Assembly (NCBI RefSeq): GCF_010682065.1
Contig: NZ_JAAGWG010000022.1
Span: forward strand, 1-64,000
DNA length: 64,000 nucleotides
Source of the DNA: Blastococcus saxobsidens
GTDB lineage: Bacteria; Actinomycetota; Actinomycetes; Mycobacteriales; Geodermatophilaceae
Reading direction: 5' to 3'
Each line of letters begins with the position of its first letter. The stretch's first letter is position 1. The translations under genes and the position numbers were made by a program. Positions 1-7,745 of this stretch are shown here, piece after piece. Under the pieces are notes generated by a model. The model saw nothing but the letters and a program-made list of their open reading frames with translations. It ran no database searches and was not told the DNA's origin.

Positions 1-75
1 CACCGCGGCCACACCGCGCTCGGCGGACGAACCCCCGCCGCCCGCGTCACCAACCTGGCGGGTCAGTACACCTAG
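1..75 (+). mobile_element. C-terminal tail of an IS481-type transposase (partial)
   Basis: The first 24 codons are open in frame 1 and end with TAG at 73-75. They read HRGHTALGGRTPAARVTNL followed by AGQYT. This is the characteristic C-terminus of IS481-family DDE transposases, where HRxHxALGGxxP is followed by a RxxNLxG ending. The rest of the gene lies outside the window. Its stop shares the CTAG palindrome with the stop of the convergent DNA ligase, so any insertion-sequence end must lie within or very near the ligase 3' end, or this is an old remnant. The family call rests on motif memory over a short stretch. Confidence 0.7.
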
Positions 76-1622
76 GGCGCGCCGGCCAGCAGCGCCCGCA
101 CCGCCTCGAGGGTGTCGGCCTCGGCCGGGGTCTTGTCGGGCCGGTAGCGGAGCACGCGGGCGAAGCGCAGTGCGACGCCGCCGGGGTAGCGCGGGCTGCG
201 CTGGGCGCCGTCCACCGCGATCTCGACGACCAGTCCCGGCTCCAGGAGCACGCCCCAGGGCGTCTCCTCCCGCGCGTGCCCGGGGAAGGTGCGGGTCTGC
301 CAGTCCAGCAGCTCGTCGGTCATGCCCTTGAACGTCTTGCCGACCATCACGGGCTCGCCGCCGTCGGGGTCGCGGGCGCCGAGGTGGATGTTGGAGAGCT
401 TCCCCGCGCGGCGGCCGTAGCCCCACTCCGCGCCGAGGACGACGAGGTCGAGCGTGTGCACCGGCTTGACCTTCTGCCACGCCTTGCCGCGCCGGCCGGC
501 GGCGTAGGGCGCGGTGAGGTCCTTGACGACGACGCCCTCGTGCCCGCCGTCGAGCGCGTCCTCGAGCACCTGGGCGGCCTGGTCGGCGTCGGGCCGGCGG
601 ACGCCGGGCGTGCGCAGCGGGGCGTGGGCGTCGTCGGCGAGCAGTGCGGCCAGTGCGTCGAGGCGGACGTGCAGCGGCTCGTCCAGCAGGTCGCGACCGT
701 CGAGGTGCAGCAGGTCGAAGAAGAACGGGCTGAGCAGCCCGCCGGCATCCGCGGGCTCCTCGCCGGTCGTGGTGCTGCCGAAGCGGCTCATCGTGTCCTG
801 GAACGCCCGTGGCCGGCCGTCGTCGTCCAGGGCCAGCGTCTCGCCGTCGAGGACGACGGTGCGGCAGGGGAGGGCACGCACCCGCTCGACCAGCTCGGGC
901 ACCCCGCCGGTGACCTCGCGCAGCGTGCGGGTCCAGACGCGGACGTCGTCGCCGTCCCGGTGGACCTGGATGCGGGCGCCGTCGAGCTTGAACTCGACGG
1001 TCACCTCGGAACCCAGGGCGGTCAGGGCGGCGTCGAGCGAGCTGCCGGGGCTGGCCAGCATGGGCCGCACCGGCCGGCCGACCTGGAGGCGGACGGCGGC
1101 GAGCGCCTCGGCGCCGCCGGCGAGGGCGGTGGCGGCGGTCGCCGGGAGGCTCCCGGACAGCATGAAGGCGCGCCGGACGTCGGCGGCGGGGACGCCGGAT
1201 GCCGTGGCCACCGCCTCCAGCACCACGCCTTCCAGGGCGCCCTGCCGGAGCTCGCCGGTGATGAGCCGGACGAGGAACCGCTGCTCCTCGGTGGAGGCCC
1301 GGGCGAGGACGTCGCGCAGGAGCATCTCCCGGCGCCCGGACGACCCGGGACCGGCCGTGCCGGCGAGCTCCTCGAAGGTCGCGTCGACGGTGGCCACGGT
1401 GAGCGTCGAGTCCGTCGCGGCGCCGCCGGTGAGGGAGGCGAGCGACCGCCAGCCGACCCCGAGCCGGCGTTGCAGCGGCTCGCCCGAGAGCCAGGCGGTG
1501 ACAGCCGGCAGCTCGCCGGCGTCCGCGCGGCGCAGGGCCTCGGCGATGAGGCCGGCCTTGGCCGTCCGCCCGCGGGCGGCCGTCACCGCGGTGGACGCGG
1601 CGACGACCTCGGCGAGCAGCAT
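72..1622 (-). CDS. lig: ATP-dependent DNA ligase
   Basis: 516 aa. It seals nicks in duplex DNA through a ligase-AMP intermediate. The adenylation motif KLDG is at residues 212-215 (EFKLDGARIQVHR), with the nucleotidyltransferase motifs VLDGE, FFFDLLHLDG and EGVVVKD downstream, and an OB-fold region ending RVLRYRPDKTPAEADT. Residues 1-190 look like the DNA-binding domain of the archaeal/mycobacterial LigB type. The length is normal for that family and the C-terminus is complete, although its TAG overlaps the convergent transposase stop. As actinobacteria also carry an NAD ligase, this one is probably a repair accessory. The start is ATG, with no overlap upstream. Confidence 0.93.
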   Translation of the reverse strand: MLLAEVVAASTAVTAARGRTAKAGLIAEALRRADAGELPAVTAWLSGEPLQRRLGVGWRSLASLTGGAATDSTLTVATVDATFEELAGTAGPGSSGRREMLLRDVLARASTEEQRFLVRLITGELRQGALEGVVLEAVATASGVPAADVRRAFMLSGSLPATAATALAGGAEALAAVRLQVGRPVRPMLASPGSSLDAALTALGSEVTVEFKLDGARIQVHRDGDDVRVWTRTLREVTGGVPELVERVRALPCRTVVLDGETLALDDDGRPRAFQDTMSRFGSTTTGEEPADAGGLLSPFFFDLLHLDGRDLLDEPLHVRLDALAALLADDAHAPLRTPGVRRPDADQAAQVLEDALDGGHEGVVVKDLTAPYAAGRRGKAWQKVKPVHTLDLVVLGAEWGYGRRAGKLSNIHLGARDPDGGEPVMVGKTFKGMTDELLDWQTRTFPGHAREETPWGVLLEPGLVVEIAVDGAQRSPRYPGGVALRFARVLRYRPDKTPAEADTLEAVRALLAGAP

Positions 1623-1661
1623 CCCGCCATCGTGGCAGGCGGTGCCGACGGGCGAGCGCGG

Positions 1662-2891
1662 TCAGCCTGCGCGGGCGCGGGCGGTCTCGTCCGGAAGGCG
1701 TGGCAGGAGCAGGATCTCGCTGCCGTCGGGGCGCCAGGTGCGCCATCGGCCGTCGGCTCGTCGCTCCACGCGGAAGCCGTGGTGGACCTTGCTGTGGTGT
1801 CGTTCGCACAACAGTGCGGAGTTCTCGAGGGTGGTCTCGCCGCCGTCGATCCAGTGCACGAGGTGGTGGACGTCGCACCAGTGCGCGGGGGCGTCGCAGC
1901 CGGTGAAGACGCAGCCGCGGTCGCGGTGGTCGACGGCGCGGCGCAGCTGGGGTGGGGAGACCCGCTGGCGGCGGCCGTAGTCGAGGACCTGGCCGTCGGG
2001 GCCGAGGACAATGCGGCTGACGCCGCCGTCGCAGGCCAGCCAGCGGGCCCGGGCGGCGGAGATCAACGCGCTGAAGCCGGTCTGGGCGGTACCGGGGCCG
2101 GTGGCCGGGTCGACCAGGTCGTCGAGGTCCACGCGGACCACGACGTGCGGCTTCTGGGTGCGCAGGATCGGCAGGGAGCCGGCGGCGAGCTGGTTGTCGC
2201 AGAGCTGGACGAGGGCGTCGGCGGACTGCTGGGCGCGGGTGCGGGTGTCCCCGGCGGGGCGGGACGCCTGCAGGATCGATTCGACCGCGGTGAGCAGCTT
2301 CTCCCCGCCGACGGCGTCGAGGTGGAACCGGCCGCTGAGGGAGCCGTCGGAGTGCCGGGCGGCGGTGAAGCTGCGCTGCTCGGTGGGGTCCGGCTCGGGG
2401 CCGTCGGGGTCCAGGCGCGCGAGGTAGTGGCCGACGACCTGCCGCAGCTCGGCGTGCGGGCGGCCGGCGGCCACCTCGGCCAGCGCCGCATCCACCCCGG
2501 CCACGTCGACGCCCTGGGCATCGGCAGCCGCGAGGTGCTCCGGCGCCGTCACCGGCGCGATCGCAGCGACCGCTTCTGGCGTCACCTCACCGCGCGTGGC
2601 GGCAGCAGCCACGGCGGGCAGCTGGTCCAGTGCCCGCCCGTTGCGGACCAACTGGTTGGCCGCCGCCGCCGACAGCCGGGCGTGGCCGCGCAGCCAGGAG
2701 GCCATCGACGCCTTGCCGTCGTGCTCGGCGGCGCCGGCCAGCTCGCACTGCCGCACCGTGCGGGCGACCTCGGCGGCCAGCCGGTTCTGCATCGCCAGCA
2801 GTGGACCGAGGCGCTCGAGCAGAGCCGGACCGAACAGGCCCTCGATCCGTTCGGCAGCGAGCGCGTCCAGCGCCTCGTCCAGCTGGTCCAC
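1662..2891 (-). CDS. DUF222 / HNH endonuclease domain protein (REP13E12-like)
   Basis: 409 aa. An N-terminal helical DUF222 domain (about residues 10-300) is followed by an HNH nuclease module (about 320-375). That module shows CVFTGC, then CDVHHLVHW, GGETTLEN and LCERHHSKVH, which are the metal and catalytic His/Asn/His positions plus zinc Cys pairs. Proteins of this family are multicopy in actinobacteria (REP13E12 in M. tuberculosis) and are presumed DNA nucleases; the substrate is unknown. The GTG start at 2891 follows GGGAGG. A LexA-type box lies 17 bp upstream, so DNA damage probably induces the gene. The mycobacterial relatives are also reported in the SOS regulon. Confidence 0.88.
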   Translation of the reverse strand: MDQLDEALDALAAERIEGLFGPALLERLGPLLAMQNRLAAEVARTVRQCELAGAAEHDGKASMASWLRGHARLSAAAANQLVRNGRALDQLPAVAAAATRGEVTPEAVAAIAPVTAPEHLAAADAQGVDVAGVDAALAEVAAGRPHAELRQVVGHYLARLDPDGPEPDPTEQRSFTAARHSDGSLSGRFHLDAVGGEKLLTAVESILQASRPAGDTRTRAQQSADALVQLCDNQLAAGSLPILRTQKPHVVVRVDLDDLVDPATGPGTAQTGFSALISAARARWLACDGGVSRIVLGPDGQVLDYGRRQRVSPPQLRRAVDHRDRGCVFTGCDAPAHWCDVHHLVHWIDGGETTLENSALLCERHHSKVHHGFRVERRADGRWRTWRPDGSEILLLPRLPDETARARAG

Positions 2892-2907
2892 GACACCTCC
2901 CGAACGC

Positions 2908-2929
2908 TCGATCAGACGTTCGAATCCTA
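2908..2929 (-). promoter_or_regulatory. LexA SOS box with adjacent -10
   Basis: TCGATCAGACGTTCGA at 2908-2923 matches the actinobacterial SOS box TCGAAC-N4-GTTCGA with one mismatch. On the minus strand a -10-like TAGGAT (2929-2924) abuts it directly. The operator would therefore cover the transcription start of the DUF222/HNH gene (start 2891), which is where a repressor should sit. The rest of 2892-3188 holds a lone TTGACA at 2999-3004 and no other recognisable feature. Confidence 0.75.
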
Positions 2930-3188
2930 CCGCCCATCGGACGGTCGTGCCACCCGAAAGCGCAGGTCAGAGCCCTGTCCACAGAACTTCGGGCACTCTT
3001 GACAGCGACCCCCTACATCGTCGCCGGACACCGGGAGCAGTTCCCGCGACCAGCTCTCGGCTCCCTTCGTCGCAGCGCTCCGGCAGATCGCGCGGCTGGC
3101 TGCCCGCCGTTCCCGCTGACCGGAAGCACCGCGCGTCGCCGCGTGGGACGTGCGCGCGGCCGGGGCCGATCGGGGTCAGGATGGGCAC

Positions 3189-4025
3189 GTGGCTGGACGG
3201 AGAACGGTGGGACCCGACGATGCGCGCTCGTGGCTGCTGGTCAACGGAGCGCGGGGTGAGCTCTTCGACGTCGCGCACGGCTCGCGCGCCGACCAGGTCA
3301 TCCTGGACATCGAGGACGCGGTGGACCCCGCGCACAAGGCGGAGGCCCGCGAGGGCGTGATCCGGTGGCTCGCCGAGCCCGATCACACCGCCTGGGTGCG
3401 CATCAACGACCACGCCAGCCAGTTCTGGGCCGATGACGTCGCGCAGCTCGCCGGCTCCCCGGGGCTGCAGGGCGTCATGCTCGCCAAGACCGAGGCCGCC
3501 GAGCACGTCACCGAGACCTTCGACCGGCTCGGTGGCTCCACCCCGGTGCTGGCGCTGGTGGAGTCGGCCCTCGGCATCGAGGAGTCGGTGAACATCGCCC
3601 GTGCCCGCGGCGTCTTCCGGCTCGCGTTCGGCAGCGGTGACTACCGCCGCGACACCGGCACCAGCGCCGACGAGCTCGCCATGGCCTACCCACGCTCCCG
3701 CCTGGTCGTGGCCAGCCGGATCGGCGGGCTCCCCGGACCGATCGACGGGCCCACGGTCAGCAGCAGCCATCCCGTGCTCCGCGAGCAGACGGCGGTCACG
3801 GTCTCCCTCGGGCTGACCGGCAAGCTCTGCCTGGACATGGACCAGCTGCCCGTGATCAACGAGGTCATCAGCCCGACGCCGTCCGACGTCGCCTGGGCGC
3901 GGGACTTCCTCGCCGACTTCGACGCGCGCGGTCAGGTCATCCGCGACGGCAGCGACCTGCCGCGGCTGGGGCGGGCACGCAAGATCGAGCGGCTCGCCAC
4001 CGTGTTCGGGGTCGAGCCCTCCTGA
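3189..4025 (+). CDS. CitE-like HpcH/HpaI aldolase/lyase (CoA ester lyase)
   Basis: 278 aa from GTG 3189. This is a TIM-barrel CitE family protein. It shows VILDIEDAVDP (metal-binding region), WVRIND, LAKTE and ALVESALGIEE (metal Glu), then FGSGDYRRDTG. Relatives cleave malyl-, citramalyl- or methylmalyl-CoA, and the substrate here cannot be read from the sequence. An in-frame ATG/GTG extension upstream adds low-complexity residues. GTG 3189 is preferred because CAGGAT (3177-3182) lies 6 nt before it, the leaderless pattern seen repeatedly in this window, and because family homology begins at WLLVNGAR. The next gene follows after about 30 bp. Confidence 0.82.
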   Translation: MAGRRTVGPDDARSWLLVNGARGELFDVAHGSRADQVILDIEDAVDPAHKAEAREGVIRWLAEPDHTAWVRINDHASQFWADDVAQLAGSPGLQGVMLAKTEAAEHVTETFDRLGGSTPVLALVESALGIEESVNIARARGVFRLAFGSGDYRRDTGTSADELAMAYPRSRLVVASRIGGLPGPIDGPTVSSSHPVLREQTAVTVSLGLTGKLCLDMDQLPVINEVISPTPSDVAWARDFLADFDARGQVIRDGSDLPRLGRARKIERLATVFGVEPS

Positions 4026-4054
4026 TCCGGCTGCCCGGGGGCCAGGATCGCCGG

Positions 4055-4333
4055 GTGGCGACCTATCGGGTGCTGGTGACGTACACGGTCGACGTCGTGG
4101 ACGAGGACGCGCTGCTCCGCGCCGGCGCGGCCGCGTGGGAGGCGTCGGCCGGGGGATGGGCGGTCCGCGTCGACGAGGACGGCGGCGTCACGGCGGCTAC
4201 GCAGGACGAGGCGGCGGCCTGGGTCCCCGGGCCGGAGGCCAGCATCGCCTTCGTCGTGGGTGCGCAGCCCGCCCCGTCCGTCCCGGGAGTGCGGGTCACC
4301 CGGTCCGGCGTGGACGTCCAGCCGGGCGCCTGA
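4055..4333 (+). CDS. hypothetical protein, 92 aa
   Basis: A small acidic protein that begins with a beta-strand-rich segment (ATYRVLVTYTVDVVDEDAL) and ends with VRVTRSGVDVQPGA. No family is recognised. It has no signal peptide or membrane segment and is probably a small alpha/beta cytosolic protein. The GTG start is preceded by CAGGAT and a 6-nt spacer, so it may be leaderless or co-transcribed with the CitE-like gene about 30 bp upstream. Its TGA directly abuts the TCA of the convergent cyclase gene (TGATCA). Coding is supported by strong third-position GC and the lack of a better alternative frame. Confidence 0.6.
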   Translation: MATYRVLVTYTVDVVDEDALLRAGAAAWEASAGGWAVRVDEDGGVTAATQDEAAAWVPGPEASIAFVVGAQPAPSVPGVRVTRSGVDVQPGA

Positions 4334-5950
4334 TCAGCCGGCTTCGCTGACGACCCGGTCCCGTCCCTGGCGCTTGGCCGTGTAGAGGCGGGCGTCGGCC
4401 CGGGCGAGCATGTCCGTGGCCGCAGGCGAGTCGAGACCGTCGGTGCTGGCCGCGCCGATGCTGACCGTCACCGGCAGGTCGCCGGTCAGCTCGGCCCAGG
4501 CCTGTGCGGCCACGGTGCGCCGCACCTCCTCCAGGTGCCGGACGGCCGCGGCCGGCTCCAGGCCGACGACGACGAGCAGGAACTCCTCGCCGCCCAGCCG
4601 GGCGACGAAGGATCCGGCGTAGGCGCTGTCGGCGTTCGCCGGGTCGGTCTCCACGAGCAGCTGGGCCACCGCGCGGAGCACCCGGTCCCCGGTCTCGTGG
4701 GAGCAGGTGTCGTTGATCCGCTTGAAGTGGTCGAGGTCGAGCAGCGCGACGGTCACCGCGCCGGCGGCCGCTGCCGGGTCGCCCAGCACCCGGGACAGCT
4801 CCTCGTCGACGAACCGCCGGTTGTACAGGCCGGTGAGCGGGTCGCGCAGCGACAGCTCGCGGTATCGGCGGGACTGGCGACGGGCCTCCGCCGTCTCGTA
4901 CATGGCCTGGAGCGCCCGGGCCCGGGCGTCCCGGTCGGCCGACTGGAGCTCCATGAACTCGTCGGTGTAGAGCTTGTGCTCCTCGAAGGCCTGCCGGTAG
5001 CGGCCGGCGGCGGCATGCAGCTCGGCCTGCTCGCGGCGGGCGCGGACGCGGATCGAGGTCAGCCCGTGCTGCTCGCAGCGGCGCACGCACTCGTCGAGGT
5101 TCTCCTGGGCGCCGGCGAGGTTCCCGCGCCGACGGCGCAGCTCGGCCAGCGTGAGCAGGAAGTCGGCCCCGGCGTCGCCGTCGAGGGAGGAGTCGAGCAC
5201 CTCCGGGTGCAGCCCCGGCAGCATCGCCGCCTCGGCGTCCGCCAGCCGCCCCAGCTCCATGAGCGCGCGGCCGATCGTGTCCAGCCGCCCGGCACGCAGC
5301 GGGACGCCGTGCCGCGCGGCGACCTCCTGCAGCCGGGTGCTCCAGACGAGGGCCTCGTCGTATTGGCCGCTGATCGTCTCGCAGTAGGTGCGGTTGTTGA
5401 GGACGAGCACCTGGCGTTCGACGTCGCCGATCTCCTCGGCGATCCCCAGCACGAGGTCGTAGCGCTCGCGCGCCACGAGGTCGCCGTTGAGACCGAGGCA
5501 GTCGGCCAGTCGGCCGTGGTGGTCGATGCGCAGTTCGTCCGGCGCGTCCTCGGCGAGCAGGTCCGCGGCGCGGACGGCGTGCTCGAGGGCCTGGGACAGG
5601 TCGCCCAGCTTCTGGAAGACGCCGGCCAGGAGGAAGTGCGCGCGCGCCTGCAGGTGCGTCGCGCCGTGCTCGACCGCCCAGCGGAGGGTCTCCTGGGCGC
5701 GCCGGCCCGCCTCCGCGACGTTGCCGCGGCGCCGCGTCAGGTCGGCCAGCACCAGACCGGCGCGCCGCTCGAGTTCGAGCAGCCCGAGCTCCCGCGCCGT
5801 GGCGACGGCGCGTTCGGCCGGCTCCTCGACGTCGTCGTGCTCGAACCGGGACACGATCTCCAGGTGGTCCACGACGGCCCAGAGGGCGGAGCCGGACGCG
5901 GGTACGACGGCGTCGCACTCCTCGCCCGGACGCTCCGCAACGCTGGTCAC
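4334..5950 (-). CDS. TPR-repeat diguanylate cyclase (GGDEF, GGEEF active site)
   Basis: 538 aa from GTG 5950; an in-frame ATG at 6046 would add 32 low-complexity residues. The N-terminal ~340 residues are helical TPR-like repeats (for example RAHFLLAGVFQKLGDLSQAL and LLTLAELRRRRGNLAGAQ), likely a ligand or partner sensor. The GGDEF domain starts at RDPLTGLYNRRF and carries the catalytic GGEEF at about residues 453-457, so it should make c-di-GMP from GTP. The usual RxxD inhibitory site five residues before GGEEF reads YAGS, so product feedback inhibition is probably absent. There is no membrane segment. It is divergent from the riboswitch-controlled gene. Confidence 0.9.
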   Translation of the reverse strand: MTSVAERPGEECDAVVPASGSALWAVVDHLEIVSRFEHDDVEEPAERAVATARELGLLELERRAGLVLADLTRRRGNVAEAGRRAQETLRWAVEHGATHLQARAHFLLAGVFQKLGDLSQALEHAVRAADLLAEDAPDELRIDHHGRLADCLGLNGDLVARERYDLVLGIAEEIGDVERQVLVLNNRTYCETISGQYDEALVWSTRLQEVAARHGVPLRAGRLDTIGRALMELGRLADAEAAMLPGLHPEVLDSSLDGDAGADFLLTLAELRRRRGNLAGAQENLDECVRRCEQHGLTSIRVRARREQAELHAAAGRYRQAFEEHKLYTDEFMELQSADRDARARALQAMYETAEARRQSRRYRELSLRDPLTGLYNRRFVDEELSRVLGDPAAAAGAVTVALLDLDHFKRINDTCSHETGDRVLRAVAQLLVETDPANADSAYAGSFVARLGGEEFLLVVVGLEPAAAVRHLEEVRRTVAAQAWAELTGDLPVTVSIGAASTDGLDSPAATDMLARADARLYTAKRQGRDRVVSEAG

Positions 5951-6160
5951 ACCGATCCATCGGGCCCGGACGGCGATTCCTTGAGCCCGCGGACGCCGTG
6001 ACCTGCACCGCACCGCTCCGAGGGGGTAGCCCCCTGACCTGCGCATCCGTGCCCCTGGGGCCCCGACCCCGGCCGGTCGGGGGCGGGGCGGCCCTACACG
6101 GGTCCGCGCTCCGCGCAGCGCCGCGACGCTCGTTCCGATGCCGAAAAAAACGTTCTCGCA

Positions 6161-6190
6161 TTGTCACGAGTCCATAACGGCGGCTACCGT
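6161..6190 (+). promoter_or_regulatory. sigma-70-type promoter of the riboswitch transcript
   Basis: TTGTCA (6161-6166), an 18-bp spacer and TACCGT (6185-6190) form a good actinobacterial housekeeping promoter pointing into the riboswitch. Transcription would start near 6197. An A-tract (CGAAAAAAACG, 6142-6152) just upstream could act as an UP-like element. The remaining divergent region 5951-6160 contains a short GGGGGTAGCCCCC hairpin at 6022-6034 and nothing else that I recognise. Confidence 0.6.
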
Positions 6191-6224
6191 GGCGTCGTCC
6201 GCCCGGTCGTTTCGTCCCCACCAG

Positions 6225-6380
6225 GGGAGCCCGGTCGGACGCCGCCGAGTCGCCCTCCGGGGCGAGCCGGGGACCCACCGCAGTACTGGGGTGAATCCAG
6301 CTCAGGGCGCGAGCCCGGAGCCGGTAGGGCTGCTTCCCGCCCGAATCCGTCAGCTAACCCGGTAGGCGGCAACGGAAGAA
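6225..6380 (+). ncRNA. c-di-AMP riboswitch (ydaO/yuaA type)
   Basis: The conserved blocks of this class appear in order: AGCCGGGGACCCACC (from 6265), TACTGGGGTGAATCC (6284-6298), a variable stem, then CCCGAATCCGTCAGC and TAACCCGGTAGGCGGC (6339-6370). A closing helix can form between GCCGCC (6241-6246) and GGCGGC (6365-6370). In actinobacteria such elements typically switch off cell-wall hydrolase and Rpf genes when c-di-AMP is high. The downstream gene fits that pattern. The boundaries are approximate to about 15 nt. Confidence 0.92.
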
Positions 6381-6659
6381 CGGAGAGCCGCCGGATGGCG
6401 TGCCCCTGCACGGACGTACGACCCCGCTCGACCCAGCGACCCACCCCGGTGTGCTCCCGGATCTGACCCCGCGCGGCCGCATCTGACGCCGCGCCACCGC
6501 GGGCCCACCGCCCCGAGCGCCTCCGCTCGACCGGCTCCACGCCGCTTCCCAGGTGACCCGCACCGGCCCGGCCCCGGCCGCCGCTGCCCGCACATCCGCG
6601 CCCGCGCGCCCCTGCCAGGGGGCCCTGCTGCGCTCGTACCCACGGAGCACCGAACACCC
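6381..6659 (+). other. long C-rich leader between riboswitch and start codon
   Basis: About 280 nt without a convincing gene. From about 6398 to 6630 the RNA-like strand is markedly richer in C than G (many CCCC/GACCC/CACC runs) and has few strong hairpins. That composition suits Rho loading. No intrinsic terminator with a U-tract was found, so the switch may act through Rho or translation rather than an intrinsic terminator. A weak GGAG lies about 11 nt before the ATG. The mechanism is inference. Confidence 0.4.
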
Positions 6660-7532
6660 ATGAACCCCCGCACCACCACCTCCGGCCGCGCTGCCCGCTC
6701 GCGCTTCCGCACCCCCACCCCCGCCCGCCGTCCCGGCGTGTACCTCGGCATGGCCGCGGCCGGCGCCGTCCTGGTCAACGTCCTGATCGGTGTCGAGCCC
6801 TCGGCCCAGGCCGAGGCCACCCCCAGCGAGTCGCTGAGCGTCGCCGCCGAGCTCGGGCTCAGCGCGCAGTCCGGGCCGATCGACGTGACCGAGGACATCC
6901 AGCCGCTGGAGCAGCTGGCCGCCAGCCGCAGCTCCCGCCAGGCCGCCGAGACCCAGGCCCAGCAGGCGCAGGCCGCCGCCGACCAGGCCGAGCTCGACCG
7001 GCGCAAGGCGGAGGAGGAGGCCAAGGCCAAGGCCGCCGCGGAAGAGGAGGCGAAGGCCAAGGCCGCCGCCGAGGCGGCTGCGGCTGCGGCCGCCGCGGAG
7101 ACGGCCACCGCGACGGCGACGCAGTCGGCCCAGGGCTCACCGGCGGCCGCCGCCTCCACCGCGGCCAGCGCGATCGCCAAGATCACCAACAGCGCCGGCC
7201 CGGTGTCCGCGCGGGTGCAGGCCGCCGCGAACGCCGTCGTCAGCAACGTGCCCGGTGCCGACCGCATCACCCTCGGCGGCACCCGGGCCAGCGCGGCCGA
7301 CCCGGGCGGGCACCCGTCCGGCAACGCGCTGGACTACATGGTCATGTCCAACTCGGCCCTCGGGGACGCGATCGTGGCCTACCACCGCGCGCACTGGGAC
7401 GAGCTGGGCGTCGACTACATCATCTGGCAGCAGCGGATGCTCTCCTCGGCCAACGGCTCGTGGCGGGCGATGGAGAACCGCGGCAGCGCCACCGCCAACC
7501 ACATGGACCACCCGCACGTGAACTACCGCTGA
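6660..7532 (+). CDS. exported coiled-coil protein with ARB_07466-like C-terminal domain
   Basis: 290 aa. A basic N-terminus (RSRFRTPTPARRPG) leads into one hydrophobic segment (about residues 27-45) that serves as signal or anchor. An Ala/Lys/Glu-rich coiled coil covers about 80-150 and a compact C-terminal domain about 195-290. That domain shows DRITLGGTRASAADPGGHPSGNALDYM in the region after residue 199 and ends NHMDHPHVNYR. The conserved His and Asp residues resemble the peptidase-like domain that actinobacterial wall hydrolases share. It probably acts at the cell envelope on peptidoglycan. Control by the c-di-AMP riboswitch upstream supports a wall-remodelling role. Confidence 0.8.
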   Translation: MNPRTTTSGRAARSRFRTPTPARRPGVYLGMAAAGAVLVNVLIGVEPSAQAEATPSESLSVAAELGLSAQSGPIDVTEDIQPLEQLAASRSSRQAAETQAQQAQAAADQAELDRRKAEEEAKAKAAAEEEAKAKAAAEAAAAAAAAETATATATQSAQGSPAAAASTAASAIAKITNSAGPVSARVQAAANAVVSNVPGADRITLGGTRASAADPGGHPSGNALDYMVMSNSALGDAIVAYHRAHWDELGVDYIIWQQRMLSSANGSWRAMENRGSATANHMDHPHVNYR

Positions 7533-7554
7533 CGCCGGCGGCCCCGGCGACCGG

Positions 7555-7710
7555 TCACAGCAGCCGGTCGAGGTCGTCGGGGCCCGGGCCTGTCCCGCCC
7601 TTGTCGGTCAGCGGCGAGGTCTCGGGCAGGTCGTCGTCCGGCGGTTCGGGAGCGACCGGCCCCTCGGCGTAGAGGGTGTCGGGGTCGCTGGGGTCCATCT
7701 CGGTGGGCAC
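7555..7710 (-). CDS. small acidic protein, 51 aa
   Basis: GTG at 7710, TGA at 7555. The product starts MPTEMDPSDPDTLYAEGPV, is rich in Asp, Glu and Pro, and ends DDLDRLL. AAGGG sits 6-10 nt before the GTG as a ribosome-binding site. No family is recognised. The composition suggests a disordered, strongly acidic peptide. It is convergent with the riboswitch-controlled gene and lies downstream of the ArsC-like gene on the same strand (35 bp), so it may be read from that transcript. Confidence 0.55.
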   Translation of the reverse strand: MPTEMDPSDPDTLYAEGPVAPEPPDDDLPETSPLTDKGGTGPGPDDLDRLL

Positions 7711-7745
7711 CGACCGCCCTTACCCGCGCGGCGCGGCCGGAAAGC

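Noticed and set aside
2914-2930. GTTCGAATCC, resembling a tRNA T-loop
   Set aside because: The flanking bases cannot form the T-stem and no acceptor or anticodon arm is present; the stretch is explained by the LexA box.
276-3002. 908-codon open frame on the plus strand
   Set aside because: Lies antisense to ligase and HNH genes; translation is Gly/Ala/Arg/Val low complexity without motifs. A GC-bias shadow.
6022-6034. GGGGGTAGCCCCC hairpin as a terminator
   Set aside because: It lies between divergent promoters and has no U-tract, so no transcript is expected to end there.
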